From CAYUNE01 sp964446115 (GTDB lineage: Bacteria; Desulfobacterota; Desulfobulbia; Desulfobulbales; Desulfobulbaceae): a stretch of 64,000 bases of DNA. The notes beneath the pieces were generated by a model. It did not search any database. It was not told the origin of the DNA and saw nothing but the letters and a program-made list of their open reading frames with translations. The position numbers were made by a program, and so were the translations under genes. The stretch is taken from NCBI GenBank assembly GCA_964446115.1, contig CAYUNE010000027.1, forward strand, positions 142,009-206,008, in the 5' to 3' direction. This document shows positions 8,173 to 16,744 of the stretch, piece after piece (positions within the stretch are counted from its first letter, which is position 1; every line of letters starts with the position of its first letter).

Positions 8173-9924
8173 TCAGGCGTCGCCGGTCAGAACATCGGCC
8201 TCAAGTTTGAACTCGTTGCCGGTATTGTAGAACCGGCCGTTTGTGATCCTGTACATCTTCAGGCCCTCCAGGATCGGCATGATCACCCGGTTGACCAGGA
8301 GGCTTAATCTCTCCGCCTCCCCTTCATCTTCGATGGTCAGCGTGGTGCCCGCCCAGCCGGCGAAGGTCTGGAGCACCCCGAGGAGCTGTTCGGTCCTGAT
8401 GAAGGTGACGGCGTTGTTTTTTTCACCCATACCGTTGTCGATTCGCCGGTAGAAGGGGTCGTTGACCAGTTTTTCGGAGCCGTCTGCGGCAAGAACGGCT
8501 TCGATCTGTTCGCGGCTGTCGGCAACGATGAGCAGATCATCGACCCAGGCGTATGAGGGTTGCAGCAGGCCGCCGGCCGCCTGGATGGAGGTAACGGGAG
8601 TGGAGTTGACCATATCGTATTTCACCGGCAGGCCGTCCAGAGATTTTCGGAGGATTTCTTCCATCCGGGCCCGGTCCTTTATCTGCAGGAAAAAACACAT
8701 CATGGGCAAGGGCACGTAGTGGTCGGCGTTGACGTTGGCGACACTGAGGGCAAAGTTTCGTCCAAAAAGCGCAGAGAGCTCCGCAATGCCGAGTCCCGTT
8801 GTCTTGAGCAGGGTTTCCTCCAGCCATTCCACCGGATCATATCTGAAACCCCGCCATTTGGATAACCAGATATTGAGATCGAAATAATTTGTCCAGAAGT
8901 AGAGGAGCTGGTTGCCCGGCACCAGGGCAAGGGAGCGGTTGGCATCCGGCAACCGCCGGAAGAGGGTTTTTTTTGGCGCTGCATGATCGGAGGAATCATA
9001 GTGCAGGGCGGCGGTATATGAAAGCCGCCTGCCCTGGGATGAGGCGGTGATCACCATGGTGCTGATTCCGCCGTTGACGGCGGCTGCCGCGGCCAGGTTG
9101 AGGATTCGTTGCCGCAGGGGTGGCGGCAGGTAGAGCCGGTCTTGCCGCAAGAGACGGCAGAGACGGTCAAGCTTGCAGTAACCGAAGAGCCGGTGATCGC
9201 CGCCAAGACCATCGGGCATTTCATCGGAGGCCCGGGAGGCGGCTGCGGGCAGCCGGTGACGAAGCCGGTCGATGCAGCGCCGTAACGGCTGTGGTGAAAA
9301 GGCGGCCATCAGCAGGCCGTCGGCCGTTGCCGTGAAAAGCGTCAGGGATTCCGCGCTGCTTTCCGTCTTCCCCGGTCCGGGGGGCATGGGCCTGTCGCGG
9401 TCCAGAAAAACGCGGCGTATGGCGATACCCTCATATTTTTCCACAAGCTGCTGAGCCTTTCCCGCCAGCAGCCTGCCGAAAAAGTCAAGCAGGGCGGCCC
9501 GGTGGCGGGGTCGTACCACCGCCACCAGCTGATCCAGCGCCGCTCCCGCGTACCGCTCCGTGCCGCCGGCGTCGGGCACGGTCAGGGCCAGAACCACCTG
9601 GCGGCCGAACAGTTCTTTCATAACGGGATTGTCCACCTGGGCGGCCACGGCCCGGATCCGGCGTTCGATCCCCCGGCAGCGGGATTGCTCGATTCCCAGT
9701 TCCCGGCAGAGAAGGCCTCTGTCCACCTCGCCGAGTTTTTTCGCAAGCCGGGATGTACGAAAGCGTGAAAGCGTTGTGATGGGATCGGTGAGTTCGATGA
9801 TCAGCGGAGTGTCTACGGCCAGAAGGTCGGCGGGAACAGCGGGCGTCCCCACCTGGTTGATCAGCAGATAGCCGGCTGTTCCGACGAGGCCGAGGGCTAT
9901 GAGAATAAGGAGAAGCCGTTTCAC
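8173..9924 (-). CDS. Membrane-anchored uncharacterised protein, DUF3352-like layout
   Basis: The 583-residue protein starts with one hydrophobic segment (MKRLLLILIALGLVGTAGYLL) that acts as an uncleaved anchor or signal. The rest, about 550 residues, would lie outside the cytoplasmic membrane. The body begins with a strand-like stretch (TPLIIELTDPITTLSRF). It contains repeated patterns of a Tyr-rich helix followed by a strand, and ends with EFKLEADVLTGD. This layout resembles DUF3352-type extracytoplasmic proteins, but I hold that name loosely. Its start overlaps the end of the hybrid kinase gene by four bases (ATGA), so the two are translated together. That suggests it may act on the same signal as the kinase's periplasmic sensor (inference). 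No catalytic motif is visible. Confidence 0.7.
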   Translation of the reverse strand: MKRLLLILIALGLVGTAGYLLINQVGTPAVPADLLAVDTPLIIELTDPITTLSRFRTSRLAKKLGEVDRGLLCRELGIEQSRCRGIERRIRAVAAQVDNPVMKELFGRQVVLALTVPDAGGTERYAGAALDQLVAVVRPRHRAALLDFFGRLLAGKAQQLVEKYEGIAIRRVFLDRDRPMPPGPGKTESSAESLTLFTATADGLLMAAFSPQPLRRCIDRLRHRLPAAASRASDEMPDGLGGDHRLFGYCKLDRLCRLLRQDRLYLPPPLRQRILNLAAAAAVNGGISTMVITASSQGRRLSYTAALHYDSSDHAAPKKTLFRRLPDANRSLALVPGNQLLYFWTNYFDLNIWLSKWRGFRYDPVEWLEETLLKTTGLGIAELSALFGRNFALSVANVNADHYVPLPMMCFFLQIKDRARMEEILRKSLDGLPVKYDMVNSTPVTSIQAAGGLLQPSYAWVDDLLIVADSREQIEAVLAADGSEKLVNDPFYRRIDNGMGEKNNAVTFIRTEQLLGVLQTFAGWAGTTLTIEDEGEAERLSLLVNRVIMPILEGLKMYRITNGRFYNTGNEFKLEADVLTGDA

Positions 9925-12908
9925 ACCTGTTTGCTTGTCGTTTTTTCGGACGCCGCCTTTTGCCGGGTTCGGTTCAGATTGGCTTCGATAACCTTGAAAA
10001 AGGTCTCGGCAACAATGGGTTTGGAGATGTAATCATCCATGCCCGCCTGGAGACATTTGTCGCGATCGCCCTGGATGGCGTGGGCGGTCATGGCCACGAT
10101 GGGGATATGGCCGCCCCGCTCCTTTTCCTCCTCTCTGATCAGGGAGGTAGCCTCCAGGCCGTCGAGTTCCGGCATCTGGATATCCATGAGGATGAGATCG
10201 AACTGTTCGCGTCGCCATCTGGCTACCGCGTCTCTGCCGTTTTCCACGGTGGTGACCTGATATCCCTCTTCCTCGAGCAGGGCGACGGCTAAGGTGGTGT
10301 TGATGAACTCGTCTTCGGCCAGGAGAATACGCACCTCGTCAAAGGAGTATGGAGCGGAGGTTTCCTCTTCACCGGTCTGCTCCGGCGGCCGGTCGAGTTC
10401 AGCGGCGGGCAGCGAGAATTCCGCCGTAAACCAGAAGGTCGATCCCTTGCCCAGCTCGCTTTCCAGGCCGATCTCTCCGCCCATGAGGGACACGAGCTGG
10501 GCGGCGATGGACAACCCCAGGCCGGTGCCGCCGAATTTACGTGAATGGGAGGCATCGGCCTGGGAAAAGGCCTCGAAGATCGTTTTTTTCTTGTCCGGAG
10601 CAATGCCGATACCGGTATCGATGATCTGAAAGTAGAGCAGGACCTTGTCAGCGTCCCCGTTGACCTGTTCTTTGAGGGTGATGTCGACGGTAACACTCCC
10701 CTTGAGGGTAAACTTGATGCTGTTGCCGGCAAGATTCAGAAGGATCTGGGTGAGGCGTGAACTGTCGCCCACCAGATTTTCCGGAATCCGATCATCCACG
10801 CTGCAGGTGAAGAAGATTCCCTTGTCGCGGGCCAGCAGGGTCAGGAATCCCGATGCCTCATCAATGGTGTCGCGGAAGTTGAAGGCCCGGCCTTCCAGTT
10901 CCAGCCGACCCGCCTCCACCTTGGAAAAGTCCAGGATATCGTTGATGATACGCATCAACCGTTCCGCCGATGCCTTGATGAGTTGCAGATGCTTGCGCTG
11001 GCCTTCCTGGAGGTTGGTCTTAAGCAGCAGGTCGGTGAGGCCGATGACGCCGTTCATGGGGGTGCGGATTTCATGGCTCATGTTGGCGAGGAACTGGCTC
11101 TTTGATTTGCTGCCCTCTTCGGCCTGCTCCTTGGCCTTCTGCAGATCCTCCTCGATTTTTTTGCGGTTGGTGATATCGTCGATGACCCAGACGATGCCGC
11201 GGGAGAGATCCTCGGCATCCAGGGCCTTGCCCTTGAATAGACAGGTGATGACGGAGCCGTCCTTGCGTTTGAGGGGATATTCGATATTCTCGACGTCGTT
11301 GTGCTCCAGTCCCTCATAATAGAGACGGCCGAATTCCAGAAAGTCGTGCTCGGAGACATGGAAGATCAAGCTGCTCTTGCCGATCACCTCCTCCCGGTTG
11401 TATCCCATGATGTTACAGAATTGCTGGTTGGCGGCAACGATGATTCGCTCCCGCACCAGGACGATTCCCACCAGGCTGGCGGCGAGGATACTCTTCTGTT
11501 CCTGCAGCAGGTGCTTTAGTTCGCGTTCGCTCTCTTTCCTCTCGCTTATATCCCGCAGGGCCGCCTGGACGATGCTTTGTCCCTGCCAGGGAATGGCGGT
11601 GAGTACGACTTCGACCGGGAAGATGGTGCCGTCGGCCCGCTTGTGAATCCACTCAAAGCGAACATGCCCCTGTTTGCAGGATCTGGTGATATATTTTTTT
11701 CCCAGGCTCTCCGAATCGCGGCCGTCCGGTTGCAGGGCAGGGGAGAGGTCCCGCAGTTTTTTCTGCAGAAGTTCTTCCTTGCGCTCATGGCCGAACATAT
11801 TGGCCGCGGCATAGTTGCACTCGACGATGTGGTTGTTTTCCAGGATAAGAAGTCCATCCCTGGTGCAGTCAAAGAGCATGCGGTGTTTGAGTTCTCCCTC
11901 CTTTTCCGACCAGGGGGAGGGAGGCATGCTCCCTCTCCTGCTCCCGGCGACACGCCTTGCTCTGCCGGGATCCGTTTTGACCAGGGTATAGATAATCACC
12001 GCAGTCATGGCCAAGAGTGCGGTTGTCAGCATGAGAATCCAGTCCAGAGGGTGGGGGCAGGGCATGAGGGTGACGATGCGCCAGCCGTTGAAGGCAAGCG
12101 GCTGCGAGGTCACATGGACCCGTGCCTGCTGAATCCGGATGAAGGGATTTGCCTCCGGCGGATTGCGCAGCAGAAAGAAGAGCGGGTCCAGGGGGCTGTT
12201 GCCGAACTGACGGCTCTGCCGCAGGGTGTCCCGCCGGGCCGGTTCCAGGTCAAAGGCGGCCCTGAACAGCCAGGCCTCGTCCGTGGCGGCGAAAACGATG
12301 CCGTCGGGGGAGAGCAGCATGGCATCCCGGAAGGCATCGGTCTCGCGGATGGAAAAGTCGATGCTCGCCAGCCCCACCTTGATGACCGCCACACCCACAG
12401 GATCGGGGTTGCCGAGATCATAGACCGGGGCGCTGAAATAGATTCCCCTTTTCCCGGTGGTCACCCCCAGGGCGGCATACTGTACATTTTTGCCGTTGAC
12501 GGCTCCGGTGAAATAGGGCCTGAAGCCATATTGCTTGCCGGTGAGGGTCTTGTTGCCGTCGCCGTAGGGCGAGCAGGCCACCACCGTTCCGGACTGGTCC
12601 AGGATATAGACGATGGAGGCGCCCAGCACCTCCCTTGCCGTCACCAGCTTGCCGAGGACGGCCTTGTTATCCGGAACTGCGGTTCCCGAACAGACGGCGA
12701 TGACATCCCGGTTCAGGGCCAGCCGGGAAACGGCATCGTCGAAATAGTGGAAGATATACTGATCGATCTCCTTGGCCACTGCGGTGGTGGCGTTTTGCTG
12801 TCTGGTTGCGGTGAGGGTGGCGGCATAGCGGTCGGCGCCCACGACAATACCGATGATCGACAATGCGGCAAGGAGAACAACGATTCCTATTTTGATCCGT
12901 AACGACAT
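9921..12908 (-). CDS. Hybrid sensor histidine kinase (dCache-PAS-PAS-HisKA-HATPase-REC)
   Basis: This 995-residue membrane kinase has an N-terminal span (about 8-26). A periplasmic dCache-type sensor follows (about 35-285) with the motif RPYFTGAVNG and a GVTTGKRGIYFSAPVYD stretch, as in DctB-like sensors of organic acids. The second span lies at about 288-312. Two PAS domains follow (about 345-460 and 470-590). The HisKA box SHEIRTPMNG puts the phospho-His at 612. The ATPase has Asn, DTGIGI and GGTGLGLS boxes. A receiver domain at about 858-980 has phospho-Asp 909 (LILMDIQMP). No separate output regulator is adjacent, so phosphoryl transfer to another protein is expected. The gene heads an operon with the anchored unknown protein, the 137-residue protein, HPr and Enzyme I. 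The ligand class is inferred from sensor similarity only. Confidence 0.93.
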   Translation of the reverse strand: MSLRIKIGIVVLLAALSIIGIVVGADRYAATLTATRQQNATTAVAKEIDQYIFHYFDDAVSRLALNRDVIAVCSGTAVPDNKAVLGKLVTAREVLGASIVYILDQSGTVVACSPYGDGNKTLTGKQYGFRPYFTGAVNGKNVQYAALGVTTGKRGIYFSAPVYDLGNPDPVGVAVIKVGLASIDFSIRETDAFRDAMLLSPDGIVFAATDEAWLFRAAFDLEPARRDTLRQSRQFGNSPLDPLFFLLRNPPEANPFIRIQQARVHVTSQPLAFNGWRIVTLMPCPHPLDWILMLTTALLAMTAVIIYTLVKTDPGRARRVAGSRRGSMPPSPWSEKEGELKHRMLFDCTRDGLLILENNHIVECNYAAANMFGHERKEELLQKKLRDLSPALQPDGRDSESLGKKYITRSCKQGHVRFEWIHKRADGTIFPVEVVLTAIPWQGQSIVQAALRDISERKESERELKHLLQEQKSILAASLVGIVLVRERIIVAANQQFCNIMGYNREEVIGKSSLIFHVSEHDFLEFGRLYYEGLEHNDVENIEYPLKRKDGSVITCLFKGKALDAEDLSRGIVWVIDDITNRKKIEEDLQKAKEQAEEGSKSKSQFLANMSHEIRTPMNGVIGLTDLLLKTNLQEGQRKHLQLIKASAERLMRIINDILDFSKVEAGRLELEGRAFNFRDTIDEASGFLTLLARDKGIFFTCSVDDRIPENLVGDSSRLTQILLNLAGNSIKFTLKGSVTVDITLKEQVNGDADKVLLYFQIIDTGIGIAPDKKKTIFEAFSQADASHSRKFGGTGLGLSIAAQLVSLMGGEIGLESELGKGSTFWFTAEFSLPAAELDRPPEQTGEEETSAPYSFDEVRILLAEDEFINTTLAVALLEEEGYQVTTVENGRDAVARWRREQFDLILMDIQMPELDGLEATSLIREEEKERGGHIPIVAMTAHAIQGDRDKCLQAGMDDYISKPIVAETFFKVIEANLNRTRQKAASEKTTSKQV

Positions 12909-13213
12909 GGCAAGAGTGGTAATCGACGCGTGGTGTGAAGATGCGGTGCCTGTGACCGATTACAGTTAGGGAGTATGATATACCGCAGGGTTACATACCC
13001 TGTGATCGGTTATTTATACTATTGTTTCATATCGGAGCTGAAATGTCAGCTAGTGTCTGTGCGGAAATGGTATTTTTGCCCGGCTGCTCCAGGCGGGTCA
13101 TGCAAAGAAGGAAAGTCATCCCGTCTGGAACAGTGAGTAAAATTCGGGCGGCAATCGGCGGTTGTTCGCCGTAACCATTGACCCCTTCTTCTATCTCCTG
13201 TAATACTTTGACG
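12909..13213. other. Divergent intergenic region between kinase operon and znuCB
   Basis: This gap of 305 bases holds the control region of two divergent operons. It contains a long imperfect inverted repeat (12955-13010). The rest shows no clear promoter, Zur/Fur box or coding sequence. A zinc-binding protein gene (znuA), often placed here, is absent. Confidence 0.5.
12955..13010. repeat. Imperfect inverted repeat upstream of the kinase operon
   Basis: ACCGATTACAG at 12955-12965 pairs with CTGTGATCGGT at 13000-13010 with one mismatch. The inner sequences (around AGGGAGTATG and CATACCCT) extend the pairing with bulges. The 56-base element could form a hairpin in the kinase leader or be a double operator. 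There is no T run, so it does not look like a terminator. Confidence 0.45.
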
Positions 13214-13975
13214 ATGATGACCACGATTCCCGATATCGCCATTGAAGATGTCAGCTTCGCTTATGCCCGTGTTCCGGTGCTTGAGAACGTCAACCTCACC
13301 ATCGCTCCGGGGGAAAAGGTGTGTATCGTCGGCCCCAACGGCGGCGGCAAGACTACGCTGATCAAACTCATCCTCGGCCTGCTGATTCCGGATCAGGGAA
13401 ATATCCGGGTCTTCGGCGATCCCCCCCGTCGGGCGGCGCGCCGCATCGGCTACGTTCCCCAGTATGCCCATTACGACCCCGATTTCCCGGTGACGGTCTT
13501 TGATGTCGTGCTCATGGGCAGGCTGCATGGTCCACGGCCGCGGGGCTACAGCCGGGAAGACGAAAAGGCGGCGACCCGCGCTCTTGAAAACATGCATCTT
13601 GCCTCTCTGGCCCACCGGCTCTTCTCGGAAATTTCCGGAGGACAGCGTCAGCGGGTGTTGATTGCCCGGGCTCTGGCCACCGGAAACAGGCTGCTGATCA
13701 TGGACGAGCCCACCGCCAACATCGACGCCGGGTCGGAACAGTATCTCTTCGACCTGCTCAGCGCGCCGGAGCGCGATCTCACCGTGTTGATGATCACCCA
13801 TGAGATGGGTGTGGCCTCCCGCTTTTTCGAAAGCATCGTCTGCGTCAACCGGCAGGTGGTCGTCCATCCCACCAGCGAGCTCACCGGCGAGAACATCCGC
13901 GAAATCTACGGCGGCGATCCGCTCCTGATCCGCCATGATCACCGCTGTTCCCTGGAGGGGCACAGCCATGATTGA
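13214..13975 (+). CDS. znuC: Zinc/manganese ABC transporter ATP-binding protein
   Basis: This is the cytoplasmic ATPase of a metal ABC importer of the ZnuC/MntB type. Its 253 residues show Walker A (GPNGGGKTTLIK), the Q loop (YVPQYAHYDPDFPVTV, typical of the metal subfamily), the signature SGGQRQRVLIARAL, Walker B (LLIMDEPTANID) and the switch His (MITHEMG). The frame can be opened at a TTG at 13178, but two consecutive ATG codons at 13214 and 13217 fit the family's start better. The Shine-Dalgarno is weak. The C-terminus is His-rich (RHDHRCSLEGHSHD), as in several metal transport proteins. It overlaps znuB by 8 bases. The metal-binding protein is not in the window. Confidence 0.92.
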   Translation: MMTTIPDIAIEDVSFAYARVPVLENVNLTIAPGEKVCIVGPNGGGKTTLIKLILGLLIPDQGNIRVFGDPPRRAARRIGYVPQYAHYDPDFPVTVFDVVLMGRLHGPRPRGYSREDEKAATRALENMHLASLAHRLFSEISGGQRQRVLIARALATGNRLLIMDEPTANIDAGSEQYLFDLLSAPERDLTVLMITHEMGVASRFFESIVCVNRQVVVHPTSELTGENIREIYGGDPLLIRHDHRCSLEGHSHD

Positions 13976-14804
13976 GACCGTGGCGGCGCTGTTTGATCCG
14001 GATGCGGCCTTTTTTCGCTACGCCCTGATCACCGGACTGCTGGCCAGTGTCGCCTTCGGCGTCATCGGCACCTTTGTGGTGGCGCGTCGCATTTCCTACC
14101 TGGCCGGAGCCGTTTCCCACTGCGTTCTCGGTGGCATCGGCGCCGCGCTTTTTCTGCAGTACCGTTTTGACCTGCCCTGGCTCGACCCCATGTATGGAGC
14201 CCTTGCCGCCGCATTGCTTGCCGCCTTTGTCATCGGCACGGTCAGCCTACGCGGCAGCCGGCGGGAGGATACGGTTATCGGCGCCATCTGGTCGCTGGGA
14301 ATGGCCGCGGGAATGCTCTTCATCGCCGGCACTCCGGGCTATGCGGATCCCATGAGCTATCTCTTCGGCAACATCCTGATGATCTCGAAAACCGATATCT
14401 ATCTGGTCGCCTGGCTGGATCTGCTGGTGGTCGGCGTGGCCTGGTTTTTTTATCCGCAGCTGCTGGCCGTCTGTTTTGACGAGGAATATGCCAGGCTGCG
14501 CGGCCTGCATACCGGTTTTTACTTCCTGTTGCTTCTCTCCCTCACCGCGCTGACCGTGGTGCTCCTGGTCCGGGTGGTGGGCATTGTCATGGTCATCGCC
14601 CTGCTCACTCTGCCCGCTGCCGTTGCCTCCGGACTGACCAGGGGGCTCCGGCAGATGATGGCGGTGGCCGTGCTCGTCTGCATGGTCTGTGTCACCAGCG
14701 GGCTGTTTTTGAGTTATAGCCTTGATCTGCCGGGCGGACCGCTGATCATCTGCATTGCCGGGATCTGTTATCTGTTGATGCTTGCGGCGGGTCGCCGCGT
14801 CTGA
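13968..14804 (+). CDS. znuB: Zinc/manganese ABC transporter permease
   Basis: This is the inner-membrane permease partner of the preceding ATPase. Its 278 residues form a string of hydrophobic spans typical of the ABC-3 family. Features include FVVARRISYLAGAVSHCVLG in the second span region, GMLFIAGTPGYADPMSYLFG in the middle and VVGIVMVIALLTLPAAVA near the C-terminus. A longer frame starting at 13935 exists, but ATG 13968 has GGAGGGG eight bases upstream and aligns with the usual N-terminus. The 8-base overlap with znuC indicates coupled translation. Substrate is inferred from the ATPase subfamily: zinc most likely, manganese or iron possible. Confidence 0.92.
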   Translation: MIETVAALFDPDAAFFRYALITGLLASVAFGVIGTFVVARRISYLAGAVSHCVLGGIGAALFLQYRFDLPWLDPMYGALAAALLAAFVIGTVSLRGSRREDTVIGAIWSLGMAAGMLFIAGTPGYADPMSYLFGNILMISKTDIYLVAWLDLLVVGVAWFFYPQLLAVCFDEEYARLRGLHTGFYFLLLLSLTALTVVLLVRVVGIVMVIALLTLPAAVASGLTRGLRQMMAVAVLVCMVCVTSGLFLSYSLDLPGGPLIICIAGICYLLMLAAGRRV

Positions 14805-14853
14805 AGAGCTCCCGCGGCAATCCTCTTTCCTGATGCGTTGGGCGCAAATCCCC

Positions 14854-16290
14854 TCATGAGGCGCCCCGTCCCGCCAGGACCGCCGGGATGGTGCGCAGCA
14901 GGATACGGAAATCGAGAAGCAGGGACCAGTTGTCGATGTACTGCAGATCCAGCCGTATCCACTTTTCAAAGGGGATGTCGTTTCTGCCGTCGATCTGCCA
15001 GAGGCAGGTCATGCCGGGGCGAACACTGAAGCGCCGGTTGAACCAGCTCTGATCAAAGCCCTGATAATCCCGCACCGGCAGCGGACGGGGCCCCACCAGG
15101 CTCATATCTCCCTTGAGCACATTAACCAGCTGGGGAAGCTCGTCAATACTGGTTTTCCGTAAAAACCGCCCTTCCCGGGTGACGCGGGGATCGTTCTTGA
15201 TCTTGAAGACCGGGCCCCGGGCCTCGTTGAGGGGTTCCAGTTCCCGCTGCAGTTTTTCGGCGTTTTGCACCATGGTCCGGAATTTATAGAGGCGAAATTT
15301 GCGTTTGTTCAGTCCCAACCGCTCCTGGACAAAGAAGACCGGGCCCGTGGAGTTGCACTTGATCAGCAGGGCAACACCGGCAAAGAGGGGCAGGAGCATG
15401 ACCAGGAGGATGCCGGAGAGGCCGATATCGATACAGCGTTTGAAAAAGAGGGGCGGTCCGCCCATGGCACCGGTGTATATGGTGAGAATGGAACGCCCCT
15501 CGAAGGATTCCACCCGGGCATGGGCCAGCTGGGAGAAAAAGTAATCAGCCAGTACCCTGACAATGATGCCCTGTTCCGTGCAGGTGTCGATGATTCGGGT
15601 TGCGTGGCGGACATATTCGGTAACCGGCAGGCAGAGCATCACCTCATCGACGACGTTGTCATGGAGAAATTCGCCCAAATGATCAGGGTGAATGAGGGGA
15701 TAGTCGTCGCGCAGCGAGCAGGCCGGCTGTCCGGCCCAGTAGCTGTCGACGAAACCGCTGAGGCTGTAGCCCAGTTCCGGCTTGGAGAGAATGATATCGG
15801 CAAAGGTGATGGCCCGGTCATTGGTGCCCACCACGACGATATGGCGGCGATTTTTTCCATTGCTGCGGATTCTGCCGAGAAAGAGCCGCAGCGCAATGCG
15901 GCTGAGGACCATGAGACAACTGGTCACGATCCAGAAGACGGCCAGAAACAGGGGAGTGATCATCACCATGTTGAAGATGGCACCGGCGATGAAGATCATC
16001 ACTGTTCCCAGGGTGGTGGCCTTGAAAACCTCCATCAGTTCGGCGCGTTTGGACGAGAGGCGCATGGAATGATAGAGATCCAGGGAGACGAAGAGGCTGT
16101 GCCAGCCGACTACGAGGCCGAAAAAGAGCAGCAGGTTCATCACCTTGATGCGCATGGCAAGGAAGTCCTGCAGGGAGATGGAGCCGGACTGCTGCACCGT
16201 GAGGGTGGCTGCTCCGAAGGCAAGCGTCAGGATGAGGATGTCGGCGAGCTTGAGGCTGTGCAGAAGGGCGTGGCGGCTGAATTGGTCCAT
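14854..16290 (-). CDS. Undecaprenyl-phosphate sugar phosphotransferase (polyprenyl glycosylphosphotransferase)
   Basis: Enzymes of this family place the first sugar phosphate on the lipid carrier for exopolysaccharide or O-antigen synthesis. The 478-residue protein has four N-terminal membrane spans (about 10-130), a CoA-binding-like domain with VVVGTNDRA, and a fifth hydrophobic segment (DIGLSGILLVMLLPLFAGVA). The C-terminal catalytic domain carries KCNSTGPVFFVQERLG, YKFRTM, KTSIDELPQL and LVGPRPLPVRDY. These match WcaJ/WbaP-type enzymes. The ATG at 16290 is chosen over a TTG ten codons upstream. It stands alone here, without other glycosyltransferases, so the main polysaccharide locus must be elsewhere. 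The sugar substrate cannot be told. Confidence 0.93.
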   Translation of the reverse strand: MDQFSRHALLHSLKLADILILTLAFGAATLTVQQSGSISLQDFLAMRIKVMNLLLFFGLVVGWHSLFVSLDLYHSMRLSSKRAELMEVFKATTLGTVMIFIAGAIFNMVMITPLFLAVFWIVTSCLMVLSRIALRLFLGRIRSNGKNRRHIVVVGTNDRAITFADIILSKPELGYSLSGFVDSYWAGQPACSLRDDYPLIHPDHLGEFLHDNVVDEVMLCLPVTEYVRHATRIIDTCTEQGIIVRVLADYFFSQLAHARVESFEGRSILTIYTGAMGGPPLFFKRCIDIGLSGILLVMLLPLFAGVALLIKCNSTGPVFFVQERLGLNKRKFRLYKFRTMVQNAEKLQRELEPLNEARGPVFKIKNDPRVTREGRFLRKTSIDELPQLVNVLKGDMSLVGPRPLPVRDYQGFDQSWFNRRFSVRPGMTCLWQIDGRNDIPFEKWIRLDLQYIDNWSLLLDFRILLRTIPAVLAGRGAS

Positions 16291-16744
16291 GGTAACGGCG
16301 AGGCGGAATCCGGTTCCCAAGGCGAGCGGGATTGGATGATTTATATTTTCGGGGTCTCTCCATTATATGTTATATGCCATACGGCAAAATAGCATGGGAA
16401 AAATCGGCCATGGCCTGAGATTCCATATCAGAGGGATTTCTTGCGGGAGGCCGGAAACGGGATCGTCGTGTGATCGCAGGGGGTTAACCGGATGCCGGGG
16501 AGGATGGGCAAAGATGTGCTATGTTAAAATAGCTATAAAATCAATGTGTTATCACGTTCGCGATTGCCTCGCCGAGTCGGGCCGAGACCCCCGGAAGAGG
16601 GGGAAAAAGCGTTGCCAATCCCCCTGCTTTTTTGTACAACAGAAGGCGTAAGGGAAAGACCGTGCAGTACTCCGGGGTTTCAGGGACGAACAGGTGATGT
16701 TGTAGTGGAAGATCACCGTGCAATGACAAATTACAGGAGGAATT
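16291..16744. other. Intergenic region upstream of the FGE-domain gene
   Basis: The 454 bases hold the divergent control region for the sugar transferase and the FGE-domain gene. An AT-rich patch lies at about 16515-16550. There is a possible GC stem (GGGGG at 16599-16603 with CCCCC at 16620-16624) followed by a T run at 16628-16633, which could be a leader terminator or attenuator on the plus strand. I compared the segment with c-di-GMP and cobalamin riboswitch patterns from memory and saw no match. No credible protein is encoded. Confidence 0.45.

Noticed and set aside
11577..12902. Long open frame (441 codons) on the plus strand opposite the hybrid kinase gene
   Set aside because: The minus strand encodes an unambiguous kinase over the same bases; the plus frame has biased Gly/His/Asp-rich composition and no domain, a usual shadow in GC-rich DNA.
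13027..13242. Small minus-strand frame of 71 codons overlapping the znuC start
   Set aside because: It has no ribosome-binding site, no recognisable domain and overlaps the divergent control region and znuC.
16440..16560. Possible c-di-GMP (GEMM) riboswitch before the FGE-domain gene
   Set aside because: A few short matches (GGAAACGGGA-like) are present, but the conserved core and pairing of the known class are missing.
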